Assembly: GCA_903772945.1 (NCBI GenBank)
Contig: CAICTM010001261.1
Location: 6,402-32,808 of the forward strand
Direction: 5' to 3'
DNA length: 26,407 bases
Source of the DNA: Seminavis robusta
Taxonomy: Eukaryota > Bacillariophyta > Bacillariophyceae > Naviculales > Naviculaceae
Positions 1 to 8,835 of the stretch are shown here, piece after piece. The notes beneath the pieces are model-generated. The model was given only the letters and a program-made list of their open reading frames with translations, did not search any database and was not told the DNA's origin. The translations under genes were made by a program, and so were the position numbers. The first letter of the stretch is position 1, and each line of letters starts with the position of its first letter.

Positions 1-1045
1 TCACTAAATTACTGGTGACTTCTGAATGATCTGTTGTGGTCGCCTGCTCTGCCAGTCGCTTCGGATTCGACAAGCACGCCTTCGCTCTCTTGGTCTTATG
101 GCCGTAAAGCCCACAAAATTTACACTGTATACTTTGCTTTGACTGCTTTTGCTTTCCGACCATGGCAATGGCCCTCTTATATCCTTGCCATTCGCTCTAT
201 CCTCTGCGAGCTTTTCGAAATAGAGCTTAATCTTGTGGTAGTTCTTTTCTTGACGCTGCTTCTTGTTCTTGTTTTCCTGGATTCCTGCAATCGATATGCC
301 CGTTGCCCCTCTACCTTTCGAATCCTGTGGAGCGTCAAGTCATCCATTTCCAAACCCAATCGCTGGAATAGCCGTTGATAGAAACCATCGAAACCCATTG
401 ATTGGATGCAAATGGCGGTACAGATTCTGTTGCGCAAGGATACCGATCCACAGTAAGTTTTGTTCTTTGGAGCGAGCCAGCTGATTGTGTTGTTGAGTGA
501 TTCATTTGGATTTGTATCATACCCATGACAAACCTCTCTCATCGCTTCGATTGTTGTAAATGGTTGCATCACATCTTTCAACAGGTCATACAGTCCTTGT
601 CTTTTACCATGTCACGGTAGACCTTCGTTGATTGTTGCTTCTCCTCATCGGTTGCTGCTTTTCGAATGCACCAATCGCCACACTTGTCATGACTGTCGAA
701 CATGTGGTCCAAGCAACACTCAGCTCTCTCGACCCATTCCTCCTCTGCAAACTTCAAGTTTTGGCGCACCATGTAAATATAGAACTGAGACAACCGGATG
801 ATGTCACCTTCTTGAAGTCCTTTGTTGACACACTTCTTTTTCTTCTTCAACTTGTACAGAACAGTCTTCAGACTTTTCTTCCGATGAGCCGGATCTGCCA
901 GGAAGGTTGGTGGTGGAATTGGATATTGAAGATATCCTTCTTTTCTCTTGACCCATTTCCCTCGACTGTCACGGCGAAGGTTGATGTCAGTTCGATTCTC
1001 GTGTTTCATCCAATCCTTGTTTGTTGGACCATCGACAACTTGCCC
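1..1045 (-). pseudogene. Decayed transposase-like gene, C-terminal part (left edge truncated)
   Basis: Read on the minus strand, protein-like sequence continues through three reading frames. The first frame (about 1043 to 600) gives FLADPAHRKKSLKT and CLDHMFDSHDKCGDWCIRKA. After a shift near 600 the second frame (about 595 to 300) gives NESLNNTISWLAPKNKTYCG, and a third (about 290 to 185) a basic helix-like stretch with KNYHKIKLYFEKLAEDRANG. A last shift (about 175 to 1) returns to the first frame and ends in a C-x2-C-x4-H-x5-C zinc knuckle (CKFCGLYGHKTKRAKAC, 74-124) that stays open to the window edge. The N-E-S-L-N-N...PKNK block resembles the C-terminal half of large transposase-like proteins (Mutator-type domain family) that I recall as multi-copy in diatoms; that assignment is from memory. 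At least three frameshifts and no intact start make it a dead copy. The 5' limit is uncertain: an in-frame stop lies at 1046-1048. Confidence 0.65.
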
Positions 1046-1658
1046 TCATGGTACTGGTTTGCTGAGGTTTTAAGCCAGCTGAGCCAGGAATACGTTATTG
1101 TAGGCGAGTCCGAGGAGCAGCAAGCACGAGCACCTTGCCAGCTTGGCAACCTTGAAGTTCAGTTCTTTGGTTTGGTTCCAAACGAGCTATAAAGTTACGG
1201 CAACCAACACGAAGAGTATCGCAGCTTCAAGGGACCTTATCAAAACCAACCAACCTTCCCGGATTCAGATCGGCACTAGCTAGCTGCAAGAGATCCAAAA
1301 CTGAGTGCTAATGAAATCGATGTCAAAATACAAAGCTACCTAGTAGAGTTTGCAGGAACAAAGTAAGTTATGAACAATATTTTCTGCACAGTCATGCCTT
1401 AGAAGTTTCAGATTCTGAATGGTTACGAAGATAACGAGCAACAGAAGTTGTGACGCCAGCACCTTGGTCGGATCGTCAAGGAAGAGAGTTGCTTGATACG
1501 AGATCATTGGCTAACATGTATTTTGAGAGAGCAAACTCACTGACTAGCCAAACCTAAATAATGATTGTTGACACTACTTTTAATAGAATTTAAATGTACA
1601 AGTGGAGCTGCAGTACTTGCTTCTCTTTTAGCCAATTGGGTAGCTAGATAGGAAGCGC
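1046..1658. other. Intergenic, no gene seen
   Basis: Only short, composition-driven reading frames occur. A CTAGCTAGC run lies at 1276-1284, the first of about ten such runs in this window. The stretch separates the transposase remnant from the 3' end of the SAM-domain gene and may contain more remnant, too decayed to recognise. Confidence 0.5.
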
Positions 1659-2261
1659 TTATCGAATGGCCGGAACGTCGACCAGAGTCTGGATTTGATT
1701 TTCCAACGAGGCTCGCCTTTGGAGAAGGGCATCCCGTTCGCTCCGTTCCCGTTCCATCCACATGGCAGAGGAGGACATCATGAAGGACTCGCTCTTGTCT
1801 TCTTCGAGATCCGACGGAATCCTGGGACGACTTCGGCTTCGTCGGCGGTTGGCACGACGACGATTCTGTCTGCGGCGGCAGTGGTCCACCGGCGTGTTGC
1901 AATCGGAAGGAGACATGAGAAGACTGACCGAGGAAGCCGTCATAGAAGCCGTCATATCCACCGTGGAGACGGTCATATCCTGGGAGACAACCGTGCAAGC
2001 GTCCCCGCCGCTGATGCCAGAATCGTTCAACATCGTCAGCTTCTTGGTCAGCACGCGACGGTGTAACCGCGAAGTGATCTTCAAATCATCCATGGTCTCT
2101 TGAAATTCAGCACTGCCTAGCCCAGCCAGGAACGCCCCATCCACACCATTCTCCAGCACAGAGGCAGCGTAAGGCTTGTACTGACCCCCAAGGTTTTCCA
2201 TTGCGGCGCTCACCTTGGCGCTGTCCCACTGATTCAACGGTCTTGATTGATCCAAACCCAT
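1659..2261 (-). CDS. SAM (sterile alpha motif) domain protein
   Basis: 200 residues from the ATG at 2261, which sits in a good context (AACACCATGG). The frame stays open upstream, but only by way of a TTG, so this is the first ATG. Residues about 12-77 (QWDSAKVSAAMENLGG ... FLAGLGSAEFQETM ... LHRRVLTKKL) have the length, the starting Trp and the helix pattern of a SAM domain, a five-helix protein-protein interaction module. After it come a Ser/Thr/Met-rich linker, a strongly basic patch (RRRQNRRRANRRRSRSRPR) that could be a nuclear localisation signal or an RNA-binding tail, and a final charged helix (MERERSERDALLQRRASLEN) likely to form a short coiled coil. No catalytic domain is present, so an adaptor role is likely; partners cannot be named. 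An upstream exon cannot be excluded. Confidence 0.75.
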   Translation of the reverse strand: MGLDQSRPLNQWDSAKVSAAMENLGGQYKPYAASVLENGVDGAFLAGLGSAEFQETMDDLKITSRLHRRVLTKKLTMLNDSGISGGDACTVVSQDMTVSTVDMTASMTASSVSLLMSPSDCNTPVDHCRRRQNRRRANRRRSRSRPRIPSDLEEDKSESFMMSSSAMWMERERSERDALLQRRASLENQIQTLVDVPAIR

Positions 2262-2478
2262 GGTGTTGATGTTGCTTTCAGATGATGGTTTTGACGAGTT
2301 TTTCTTTTGAGGTTGAGGCAAGATTTATGTTGTGATACTCTGCTAATCTGCTTTTTGGAGGAGAAGGCGAAGAAGCAAAGCCACCTTGGCAGCTGAAAAG
2401 TCAATAGATAAGCTATGGATAGAAGTTTCAGTGGGAGAGCTGTAAAAGGCGGGAGTGGCCGGAGCGACACGTAATGAT

Positions 2479-2507
2479 GAGAGGGGAGGAGAGAGGAGAG
2501 GGGAGGG
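2479..2507. repeat. 29-nt pure purine tract upstream of the SAM gene
   Basis: Every base from 2479 to 2507 is G or A on the plus strand, so the coding strand of the SAM-domain gene carries a pyrimidine tract about 220 bp upstream of its ATG. Such tracts can be promoter or 5' UTR elements, or the pyrimidine stretch of a 5' UTR intron. The sequence alone does not decide. Confidence 0.6.
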
Positions 2508-3107
2508 TGCCGCCCACGACCAAGAGAGCTCCAAGATGAAAGAACTCAAGCAATTTTGGGCTTCGTTGGAAGAGTGAATCTTACTTGCAAACATAAGTAT
2601 TCAGAATCCAGCTAAAATTGCTTTGAATTAGGAGTATAGCTGAATAGGTAAGCAAGAGATTTAAAGTAGGGCTATAGCTAGTGGCCACATCAGTAAAAGA
2701 GCATTCAATTGATTTAATGGCTGTCATCAAGGCTGATGAATGGTCAAAATATTTACTGCAAAATTGCTAAGCAAAAGAAGGTTTCTTAAATTTGGGCATT
2801 GATGTCTGAGAAGATGGTCAAAATGACATAGAGAGAGTCATTGTCATTGCATCGTCGCTCATTCTTAAGTCCAGGTTTCCGTTCACTTTCAATCTTGGTT
2901 GAAGAAAGCTCTTACGCAGAGGAGAACTGCTTTCTTGGGGCTGTTGAACTTCGGTCGCGATGAGTCGAGTGGAGTCAGAATTCGTTGGGCCTCTTACTGG
3001 TAGCTTACTGGTGCATGATGGAGTCATTGAGTCATTGGACAGATGCTTTTGTCGTGAAAACTTCTTTTTCTTGGTCTACCGAATTCTCGAATTCTTCGGC
3101 TTTTGCT

Positions 3108-3121
3108 CTACGGTACCGTAG
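3108..3121. repeat. Perfect 14-bp palindrome CTACGGTACCGTAG
   Basis: CTACGGTACCGTAG is its own reverse complement. The identical 14-mer occurs again at 11121-11134. It may be a dimeric protein-binding site or the end of a small repeat family; see findings. Confidence 0.7.
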
Positions 3122-3671
3122 CTAAGATCTACGACCAATCGTACCACTACGGTAAGCTACCATAGCCAGCTACCTAGTAGCTAGCTTGGATACTGTTGTC
3201 TGTAAATCCACCCTTTACGATCCACCTCCTGAACCCCATTAGACAAGCAGTTGAGCGTTACAGGTTGTTCGGCAAAGAAAACTACTCAAAGGACCTCTCA
3301 AAAGCTCAAAGGACACCATCAAACCAGTCCGGAGAGTTCGTCATCTGTAACCTGAAAGATGGGCTTCCAAACGAATTCCCAGAAGCAATTGGAGTGCAAT
3401 CTTGGGCCCCTTCTGCCCTTCTGTTCCTTGCCTTTGCTCGAATCCCCCAAGATTAGGACTACATGTACCGGCGCTGAGAACTCGACTGACTATGTAAGCA
3501 AAACACGTACAATCTACGAGCAGGTGGCCAAGTCAATGCATTCCTTGGAATACCATACTAGGTCTTGAAGCAAACTAAATTGTCTTCTAAAAAATCCTAA
3601 TGGCTGAAAATATCTACCACCGTTGCGGTGCCTTCTGACAACGGCGTAGCTAGCTCCAGCTCCAACGAATC

Positions 3672-3953
3672 GAATCGAATGATCAATCTGCCACAGTGCA
3701 CGCAGAAGTCCATGATGTAATCACATTGCACATCTGCTCATCTACAGTACTCGGATCTTCGGATCTTTGCGATCTTACCGCCCGCCAGAGCGTTTCCAGA
3801 AAGCCATCAGAGCTAAATATCTTTTCTAGTACATCACAAGGGTGAGAGATAAAAGCCCGTCGCTCAACTTCGTAGTAACCGTAGCTCTAATGACAGCCTG
3901 ACGACGGAAAGACTGCCAGGTTCCGCGAATGATGAATCGAATCGTCAATCTGC
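3672..3953. promoter_or_regulatory. Near-identical 20-bp boxes upstream of the FkbM gene
   Basis: GAATCGAATGATCAATCTGC (3672-3691) and GAATCGAATCGTCAATCTGC (3934-3953) match at 18 of 20 positions, are 262 bp apart and lie in the 400 bp before the ATG at 4051. GAATCGAAT also forms the centre of the hairpin at 5403-5430. They are candidate promoter elements; no factor can be named. Confidence 0.35.
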
Positions 3954-4050
3954 ATCCTCTTTCTTTCGCACCTTTTCTCGCGAGGGGCAACTCAACAAAT
4001 TTCTCGGATCTGAAGCTACCGCACTTCCACTTCTAAAACTAAAGACCAAG

Positions 4051-5124
4051 ATGATGATGGACTCTTCTTTGAAACGCAAGCTCGAAAACGACGGTATGTC
4101 ACCCAAAATCCACAAGAATTCCATGCTTCATGCAGCCCGGGTGATGTTTCACAAGGTGAGCACAGATTTCAAGCAAAATCCCAAGCTGCAGAATGATGTC
4201 AAGGTTGCTTCCATTGGTCTCTTGGTGGGCATTATCATAGGAGGGTTGTTAGCCAAAACAAACGAAGGTGGACCATCATACATGTCCTTGTCTAGAGGCA
4301 GTGTGCCATGGACATCTCTCAAGGCTCCTGGATGGAATCCAATTCACATATTCTATGGCAAGATGGACAATTTCTACAATGAGATTCCCGACAAGTGGTA
4401 TCTGAAACACTCACCCAAACACACGACAAGCAACAGCAATGAATGGTTTGGTCAGCATGGACAAGATGTGGCTGTTGCCAAGTTTTTCAATTTCAAATCC
4501 AATGGTTACTTTGTTGATTTGGCATCGAATGATGCCGTGTGGGCATCCAACACATTTGCTCTGGAGCAGAATTTTGACTGGAAAGGCATTTGCATTGAGG
4601 CCAACCCAATTTACTGGTACCGATTATCCTTCAGAACAGGCTGCCATGTGGTTGGATCCATTGTAGGAGGCAAAGATTTTGAAGGAATCACAGTGTCCCT
4701 GCCAACAGACCCCAAGAAGAGCGGTCCTTTTGGAGGGATCGTGGGGAAGGACTTTGACAACAAAAAAGCTAAAGAACCCGAAGCAAGATTCACAGCATCC
4801 CTCACTTCCATTCTGAAAAAGTTCGGGGCTCCCAAAGTAATTGATTATTTGTCGCTGGATGTGGAGGGGGCAGAAGAATTCATCATGAAAGATTTTCCCT
4901 TCCACCAGCCCTACACATTTCGTGTCATTTCAATTGAGCGACCCAAATCGCTGCTCATGAAGAAGCTTGAGGATGCTGGATACAAACAAGTGCTAGACTT
5001 TAAGCGGGGCGATACACTTTGGGCCCATTCATCTGTGTATGAGGCAGGTAAGAAACGTGTGGAGGACAAAGGACATGAAATTGCCAAACACAAGCTGGAT
5101 GACTGGCCTCAAGTGAGGAGATGA
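4051..5124 (+). CDS. Membrane-anchored FkbM-family methyltransferase
   Basis: 357 residues in one exon. The start is the first of three consecutive ATGs in AAGATGATGATG. A short cytosolic-type N-terminus is followed by one hydrophobic segment (about 52-68, VASIGLLVGIIIGGLLA), which suggests a type II membrane protein, probably in the ER or Golgi with the catalytic part in the lumen. The catalytic part has the FkbM pattern: GYFVDLASNDAVWASNT (about 152-168, SAM-binding loop), CIEANP (about 181-186, acidic residue after strand 2), and YLSLDVEGAEEF (about 266-277), the most diagnostic FkbM motif. It ends with VISIERP and a LEDAGYKQV segment, also typical. FkbM-type enzymes O-methylate sugars, glycolipids or other small molecules using S-adenosylmethionine; the substrate here is unknown. 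A possible poly(A) signal AATAAA lies at 5135-5140, just after the stop. Confidence 0.85.
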   Translation: MMMDSSLKRKLENDGMSPKIHKNSMLHAARVMFHKVSTDFKQNPKLQNDVKVASIGLLVGIIIGGLLAKTNEGGPSYMSLSRGSVPWTSLKAPGWNPIHIFYGKMDNFYNEIPDKWYLKHSPKHTTSNSNEWFGQHGQDVAVAKFFNFKSNGYFVDLASNDAVWASNTFALEQNFDWKGICIEANPIYWYRLSFRTGCHVVGSIVGGKDFEGITVSLPTDPKKSGPFGGIVGKDFDNKKAKEPEARFTASLTSILKKFGAPKVIDYLSLDVEGAEEFIMKDFPFHQPYTFRVISIERPKSLLMKKLEDAGYKQVLDFKRGDTLWAHSSVYEAGKKRVEDKGHEIAKHKLDDWPQVRR

Positions 5125-5213
5125 AAATTTGACCAATAAATTATAATGCTCTGGAGTGAAGTTTAAGTGTACGATAACAACTCTGAATCTTGCTCCATCT
5201 TGGTTGGTTCCAA

Positions 5214-5564
5214 TCATCCTTTCTGCTCTTGGTGGCATCTTTGTTGATTGGGATGGCTATGGCTTTTTACCGGCTGAAAAATCACAACAGCGTTTGCCTT
5301 TCTTTCGCTGAGCAGGAGCACTCTTTGCCTGATATTCTCAAACCAGAGCTCATACAGGGAAGTAGCAGTGCACCGACTTGTAGTTGCCTGGGCCGGTATG
5401 TCATTGAATGATTGAATCGAATCATTCAATCCGTTGAGATGCGTTGCTAGCTGTTGCTTCAAGCCATCTTTGAGGTCTTCAAAGCGTGGATCAAATATCT
5501 TGCCACTGCCAGCACTACCCGTATCCAAAGCTATCCCTTTGGCCTGAAGCTGGTCAAAGACCAT
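5214..5564 (-). CDS. Hypothetical small ORF, doubtful
   Basis: 116 codons from an ATG at 5564 to a TGA at 5214, convergent with the FkbM gene. The first half looks protein-like and helical (FDPRFEDLKDGLKQQLATHL, NGLNDSIQSFNDI); the second half is less so. I recognise no family. It lies in the gap between two plus-strand genes, partly where the promoter of the cytochrome b5 reductase gene would be, and it contains the 28-bp hairpin at 5403-5430. It could be a small lineage-specific gene, a fragment of a lost gene or chance. Confidence 0.25.
   Translation of the reverse strand: MVFDQLQAKGIALDTGSAGSGKIFDPRFEDLKDGLKQQLATHLNGLNDSIQSFNDIPAQATTSRCTATSLYELWFENIRQRVLLLSERKANAVVIFQPVKSHSHPNQQRCHQEQKG
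5403..5430. repeat. 28-bp perfect hairpin (11-6-11)
   Basis: ATTGAATGATT (5403-5413) and AATCATTCAAT (5420-5430) are perfect reverse complements around the six-base centre GAATCG. Pairing does not extend further on either side. It lies between the convergent ends of the FkbM gene and the doubtful small ORF, so it could be a 3'-end structure or a binding site. Confidence 0.6.
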
Positions 5565-5782
5565 GCAAATCTAGCTCTGGCAGCTGATATCTTGCAAAAC
5601 TTCGTTGCCTGACGCGAAACACCTCAGCCCAAGCTGAAACCCAGCTTGCTGCACAAAACGCAATTGATGACAAGCCAATCCTTCCATCAAGCGATTGCTC
5701 CAGCAGCTGCCCTGCAGAAATCTACAGAAAGAAAGATCGAACATTGCGCAAGCAACTATTTATTCATAGCATTATTCATAAC

Positions 5783-6718
5783 ATGACTGGGCCTCCAAGA
5801 TTATTCGCCAGTCTCATAAAAAGCACATTCTCACTCCGATCCAACAACCGCATTTTCCCCGTACTCACCATCATGTCCAGCTTTGGCACTTCCCCTTCCT
5901 TGACCGGCAAGCCCAACGCCGTCTTGGTTCCTCCCGGCCAGTGCCAATTCAATGAAGACTTCCAGTCGGTCAAATTGCTGGAACGCACCCACGTCTCTCC
6001 CACGTCGTGCGTTGTGCGCTTCTCGCTCTCCGATGAGTCCAAGCCGCTCGGCTTGAGTACATGCTCTTGCGTCCTGGCCAAGGCCAAAACAGCCAAAGAC
6101 CCAGAGGGTGTCATTCGTCCCTACACACCCATTTCCACCAACGAACAAGTGGGATCCTTCGACTTGCTCATCAAGAGTTATGGAGATGATAGCCTCATGT
6201 CCAAGCACATGTGCCAAGACATGGCCGTGGGAGACACCATTGAATTTAAGCAGATCCCTGTCAATATCAAGATTCAGGCTCCCTTTCCCTACAAAAAGGT
6301 TGGAATGCTCGTGGGTGGCACTGGATTGACACCCATGGTCCAAGCACTTCACGCCATTCTGGGCAGCTCGGACGCCCCACAGGAAAGTGTGGCCATGCTC
6401 TATGGAAGCCGAGACGCGGGAGATATTCTTGGCAAGGATCTCTTGGATGTGTGGACCAAAGACTGTGCCGATAAGTTCTCTGTGACCCACGTACTCTCAC
6501 ATGAACCCAATGATTCCGACTGGAAGGGTGAACGCGGCTTTATCAACAAGGAACTGATCCAAAAGCATTTGCCCTCTCCTGACGAAGAGGGTATCATCAT
6601 TTTTGTCTGCGGACCACCCCCGATGTACAATGCCCTTTGTGGACCACGAGAAGAAAAGGAGGTCGGGGGTGTTCTTGGAGAGATGGGGTACAAGCCTGAA
6701 CAGGTTTACAAGTTCTAA
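5783..6718 (+). CDS. NADH-cytochrome b5 reductase, probably mitochondrial
   Basis: 311 residues from the ATG at 5783. The frame is open slightly further upstream but has no earlier ATG. The enzyme moves electrons from NADH through FAD to cytochrome b5 or similar acceptors, used in lipid desaturation, sterol synthesis and mitochondrial outer-membrane redox. All family motifs are present: RPYTPIS (about 112-118, FAD binding), GSFDLLIKSYG with SLMSKHM (about 124-143, flavin phosphate contact), LVGGTGLTPMVQ (about 176-187, NADH binding) and CGPPPM (about 276-281, nicotinamide site). It ends in a short aromatic C-terminus (YKF), as usual. The first 35 residues are basic, lack acidic residues and contain several Ser and Arg, which suggests a mitochondrial targeting sequence. 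A second ATG at 5873 (MSSFGTSPS) would give a form without this leader, so dual targeting is possible. Length fits the family (about 300). Confidence 0.92.
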   Translation: MTGPPRLFASLIKSTFSLRSNNRIFPVLTIMSSFGTSPSLTGKPNAVLVPPGQCQFNEDFQSVKLLERTHVSPTSCVVRFSLSDESKPLGLSTCSCVLAKAKTAKDPEGVIRPYTPISTNEQVGSFDLLIKSYGDDSLMSKHMCQDMAVGDTIEFKQIPVNIKIQAPFPYKKVGMLVGGTGLTPMVQALHAILGSSDAPQESVAMLYGSRDAGDILGKDLLDVWTKDCADKFSVTHVLSHEPNDSDWKGERGFINKELIQKHLPSPDEEGIIIFVCGPPPMYNALCGPREEKEVGGVLGEMGYKPEQVYKF

Positions 6719-7251
6719 TCGAATCTGCGATGTACATGCATGAGCAATGATACATGTCATGTAGTAGAGAGTACTAAGGTCGAGAGAATATGCGACAGGA
6801 TGAGAGAGCAACGTGTAGGTTAAGCACCGCCACGGTGAGAGAAGGTTTTAAAATTTTGTGAAGATGCCTTCGGAGACCTTGTGGAGACATGTAGCCAACA
6901 GCAACTCCGCAGTAATGTAGTCGTTTCTTTTGGTCAACCCACGCGCTGCCTTTTCGATGCATCTCCGTTGAATTCATTCCCACTCAAGTGGCAGCACTCT
7001 CAATCAGAGCAGACAGCTAATGGGTTCGCTGTCAACGCACAACCATGTGAGGTACCACACAATCAGTGAAGCAGCTAGATAGATAGCGTTTCATAAGTGC
7101 CACCCTTAACCATTCATTAGCCTAGCTAGCCAGTAGTTGTCTGTTAACGTCTCATAGCAACCAATACGACGACCACAAAACCCCCATGTTCTTTCCTGCC
7201 TCGTTGGACGCTACTGTATCATTGTACTGTATCATTGTACCATTGTTTGAT
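6719..7251. other. Intergenic between convergent genes
   Basis: 3' flanks of the cytochrome b5 reductase gene (+) and the tail-anchored protein gene (-). It holds a CCTAGCTAGCC run (7122-7132), a GATAGATAG microrepeat near 7078-7087 and a 13-bp exact tandem duplication, ACTGTATCATTGT at 7213-7225 and 7226-7238, immediately downstream of the stop at 7252. No coding signal was recognised. Confidence 0.5.
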
Positions 7252-8835
7252 TTAATCCAACCCATAGACCAGCGTAAAGATACCCAGAATGGTCAAAATG
7301 ACCACCATGATTCCTATAGCGACTCGAATATCGGCATGATCCGAGGCAATCACTGTCAAATCCAATCCTTCACTGTGCTTTTTCTTGGAACGCGACATTT
7401 CCGAAAAGACGCGTTGATAGAGATTGGAGGGAACCGTGAGGCAGTATTCGAGTTTTCGGCTGGGTGGATCGTCGGGGCGTCGACATTGAATGACACTTAA
7501 AATACCCGGTTCCAGCGTTTCGTGAGGCGACGATGCCACTAGGAGCCTTACGTGATCTCGCGGCAATCGCAACACGACGCGTCCATTTTGTTCGTAGAGG
7601 AGGGAAGAGTTTGATCTTTTACTGGTCACAATGGAGTTTTGTCGTTGTTCCTGTTGTTCTTCCAATGTCAGGTCATGTGGTCCTGCGAGAATAGGCGGTG
7701 TGACGGCGTAGTCGTTGTAGTCTTCAAAGCGATCATCTTCTTTGAGGGCGAATTCTTGGTTGAGTTGATGATATTTGGCTTGGTATTGTGCTACTGCTGG
7801 AGGTGAGAGTACATCTTGCGCATCACGATAAAGCGTGGAGACTCCTTGGGGTGGAGTTTCCAGGACTGCTCGTAAACTTCGATTGTTGTTGTTTCGTTTG
7901 GGAGAGCAGCCATTGCGTTCATCGACGGGTCTGTACAGGAAGGAACAATCTTGTTGGATTTGATCTTCTTTGGTCGTCGGTAGCGGTAGATTGCGTAGGA
8001 TAGATTGGTGCATATTCCCAATCGAAATAGTGTTGTTATTGCGGTCCTGTGAGGCGTCTTGCTGCTTTTCGGGACTGTCAATGCTCTGATAGTAGACTTG
8101 TGCTTCTTCATCGTCCATCGTTGCTGTTGGACTTGGTGGAGTTTGTGGTTGCGATAAACATCCAGCAACTGTACCCACTGGAGCGTGTCCCATACTGGTG
8201 TACCTGTTGCCAGCGCCATTTCTTCTTCTTCCTGTAGTAGTCGTAGAAGTAGGCTTGCCATGCCACCAGCTCTTCCACCACGAAGTGCCACTACCGTCAT
8301 CTGCTTCATGGTTGTGTTGTTCCGATGGTTCATCTGCAAACTCTTCAGGTTCCTTTTCTTCCCCTTCCAACAAGGCTTGTTGCTTGTCCCCATGTCTGTT
8401 TCGTTTCGTGGACGACATCATCAAGTCTTGAAAATCACTTGCATCTTTGCCGAGCACCATCATTTGAGGAGTATTATGGAGGCGATGCTTTTCGTCTCGA
8501 GGACTTCGTGTTGGACTCAAGGCGGATCGAGTATTGTTGTTGCGAGATGGACTCGGTGGAGGACTTAACGGTGGTACAGTGCTACACGACGCCTCAGAAC
8601 CCAGGCTTGGGCTTGCAGGAGGTGTGATTTCGTGGTTATTGGTCTCTTTATTGGTCTCTTGTTCAATAACTTGGCAACTCTCTTTCGTCGCCTTCTTTTC
8701 TGCTATTGCAACAACGACAGTTTCTTCAGACTTGGTGGGTTTGCTCTCAGTGCTGCTGGGAGTGGGGGTGCTTTCCTCTACTACAGCAACATTCTTCGTC
8801 TCCTCCGCCATGGTCGCCGTTTGCTGGTTTGCCAT
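7252..8835 (-). CDS. Disordered protein with C-terminal membrane anchor, function unknown
   Basis: 527 residues from the first ATG at 8835 (MANQQTATM); a second in-frame ATG at 8811 is possible. The first 370 or so residues are low complexity: Glu/Thr/Ser-rich, then Pro-Ser runs (PPLSPPPSPSRNN, SALSPTRSPRDE) full of S/T-P sites for proline-directed kinases, with a Trp cluster (SWWKSWWHGKP). A more ordered region follows near the C-terminus (NGRVVLRLPRDHVRLLVASS, GILSVIQCRRPDD, KLEYCLTVPSNLYQRVF), then a basic patch (SRSKKKHS), and finally about 20 hydrophobic residues (VAIGIMVVILTILGIFTLVY) three residues from the end. That is the build of a tail-anchored protein of the ER, mitochondrial or plastid outer membrane, with the long N-terminus in the cytosol. 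I do not recognise the family. The uninterrupted 1.6-kb frame and its ordered C-terminal part support a real gene. Confidence 0.75.
   Translation of the reverse strand: MANQQTATMAEETKNVAVVEESTPTPSSTESKPTKSEETVVVAIAEKKATKESCQVIEQETNKETNNHEITPPASPSLGSEASCSTVPPLSPPPSPSRNNNTRSALSPTRSPRDEKHRLHNTPQMMVLGKDASDFQDLMMSSTKRNRHGDKQQALLEGEEKEPEEFADEPSEQHNHEADDGSGTSWWKSWWHGKPTSTTTTGRRRNGAGNRYTSMGHAPVGTVAGCLSQPQTPPSPTATMDDEEAQVYYQSIDSPEKQQDASQDRNNNTISIGNMHQSILRNLPLPTTKEDQIQQDCSFLYRPVDERNGCSPKRNNNNRSLRAVLETPPQGVSTLYRDAQDVLSPPAVAQYQAKYHQLNQEFALKEDDRFEDYNDYAVTPPILAGPHDLTLEEQQEQRQNSIVTSKRSNSSLLYEQNGRVVLRLPRDHVRLLVASSPHETLEPGILSVIQCRRPDDPPSRKLEYCLTVPSNLYQRVFSEMSRSKKKHSEGLDLTVIASDHADIRVAIGIMVVILTILGIFTLVYGLD

Larger units (their letters stand above)
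2262..4050. other. Long intergenic region between divergent genes
   Basis: About 1.8 kb between the SAM-domain gene (-) and the FkbM gene (+). The open frames here (the longest is 86 codons, at 3196-3456) have no ATG in good context, no family resemblance and no conserved motif. What can be seen: a pure purine tract (2479-2507), a 14-bp palindrome (3108-3121), TAGCTAGC runs near 3178 and 3647, a doubled GAATTC at about 3081-3095, and a 20-bp near-repeat (3672-3691 and 3934-3953). An RNA gene or a small unrecognised exon could be hidden here. Confidence 0.5.

Noticed and set aside
632..1192. 186-codon plus-strand open frame
   Set aside because: It is the antisense of the transposase remnant, whose minus-strand frames carry clear family-like motifs.
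3196..3456. 86-codon plus-strand open frame in the long intergenic region
   Set aside because: No ATG at its start, no motif, no relation to the neighbours; consistent with chance.
5831..6490. 219-codon open frame antisense to the cytochrome b5 reductase gene
   Set aside because: It mirrors the codon pattern of the real gene, has no family resemblance and is Gly/His-rich as expected of an antisense shadow.
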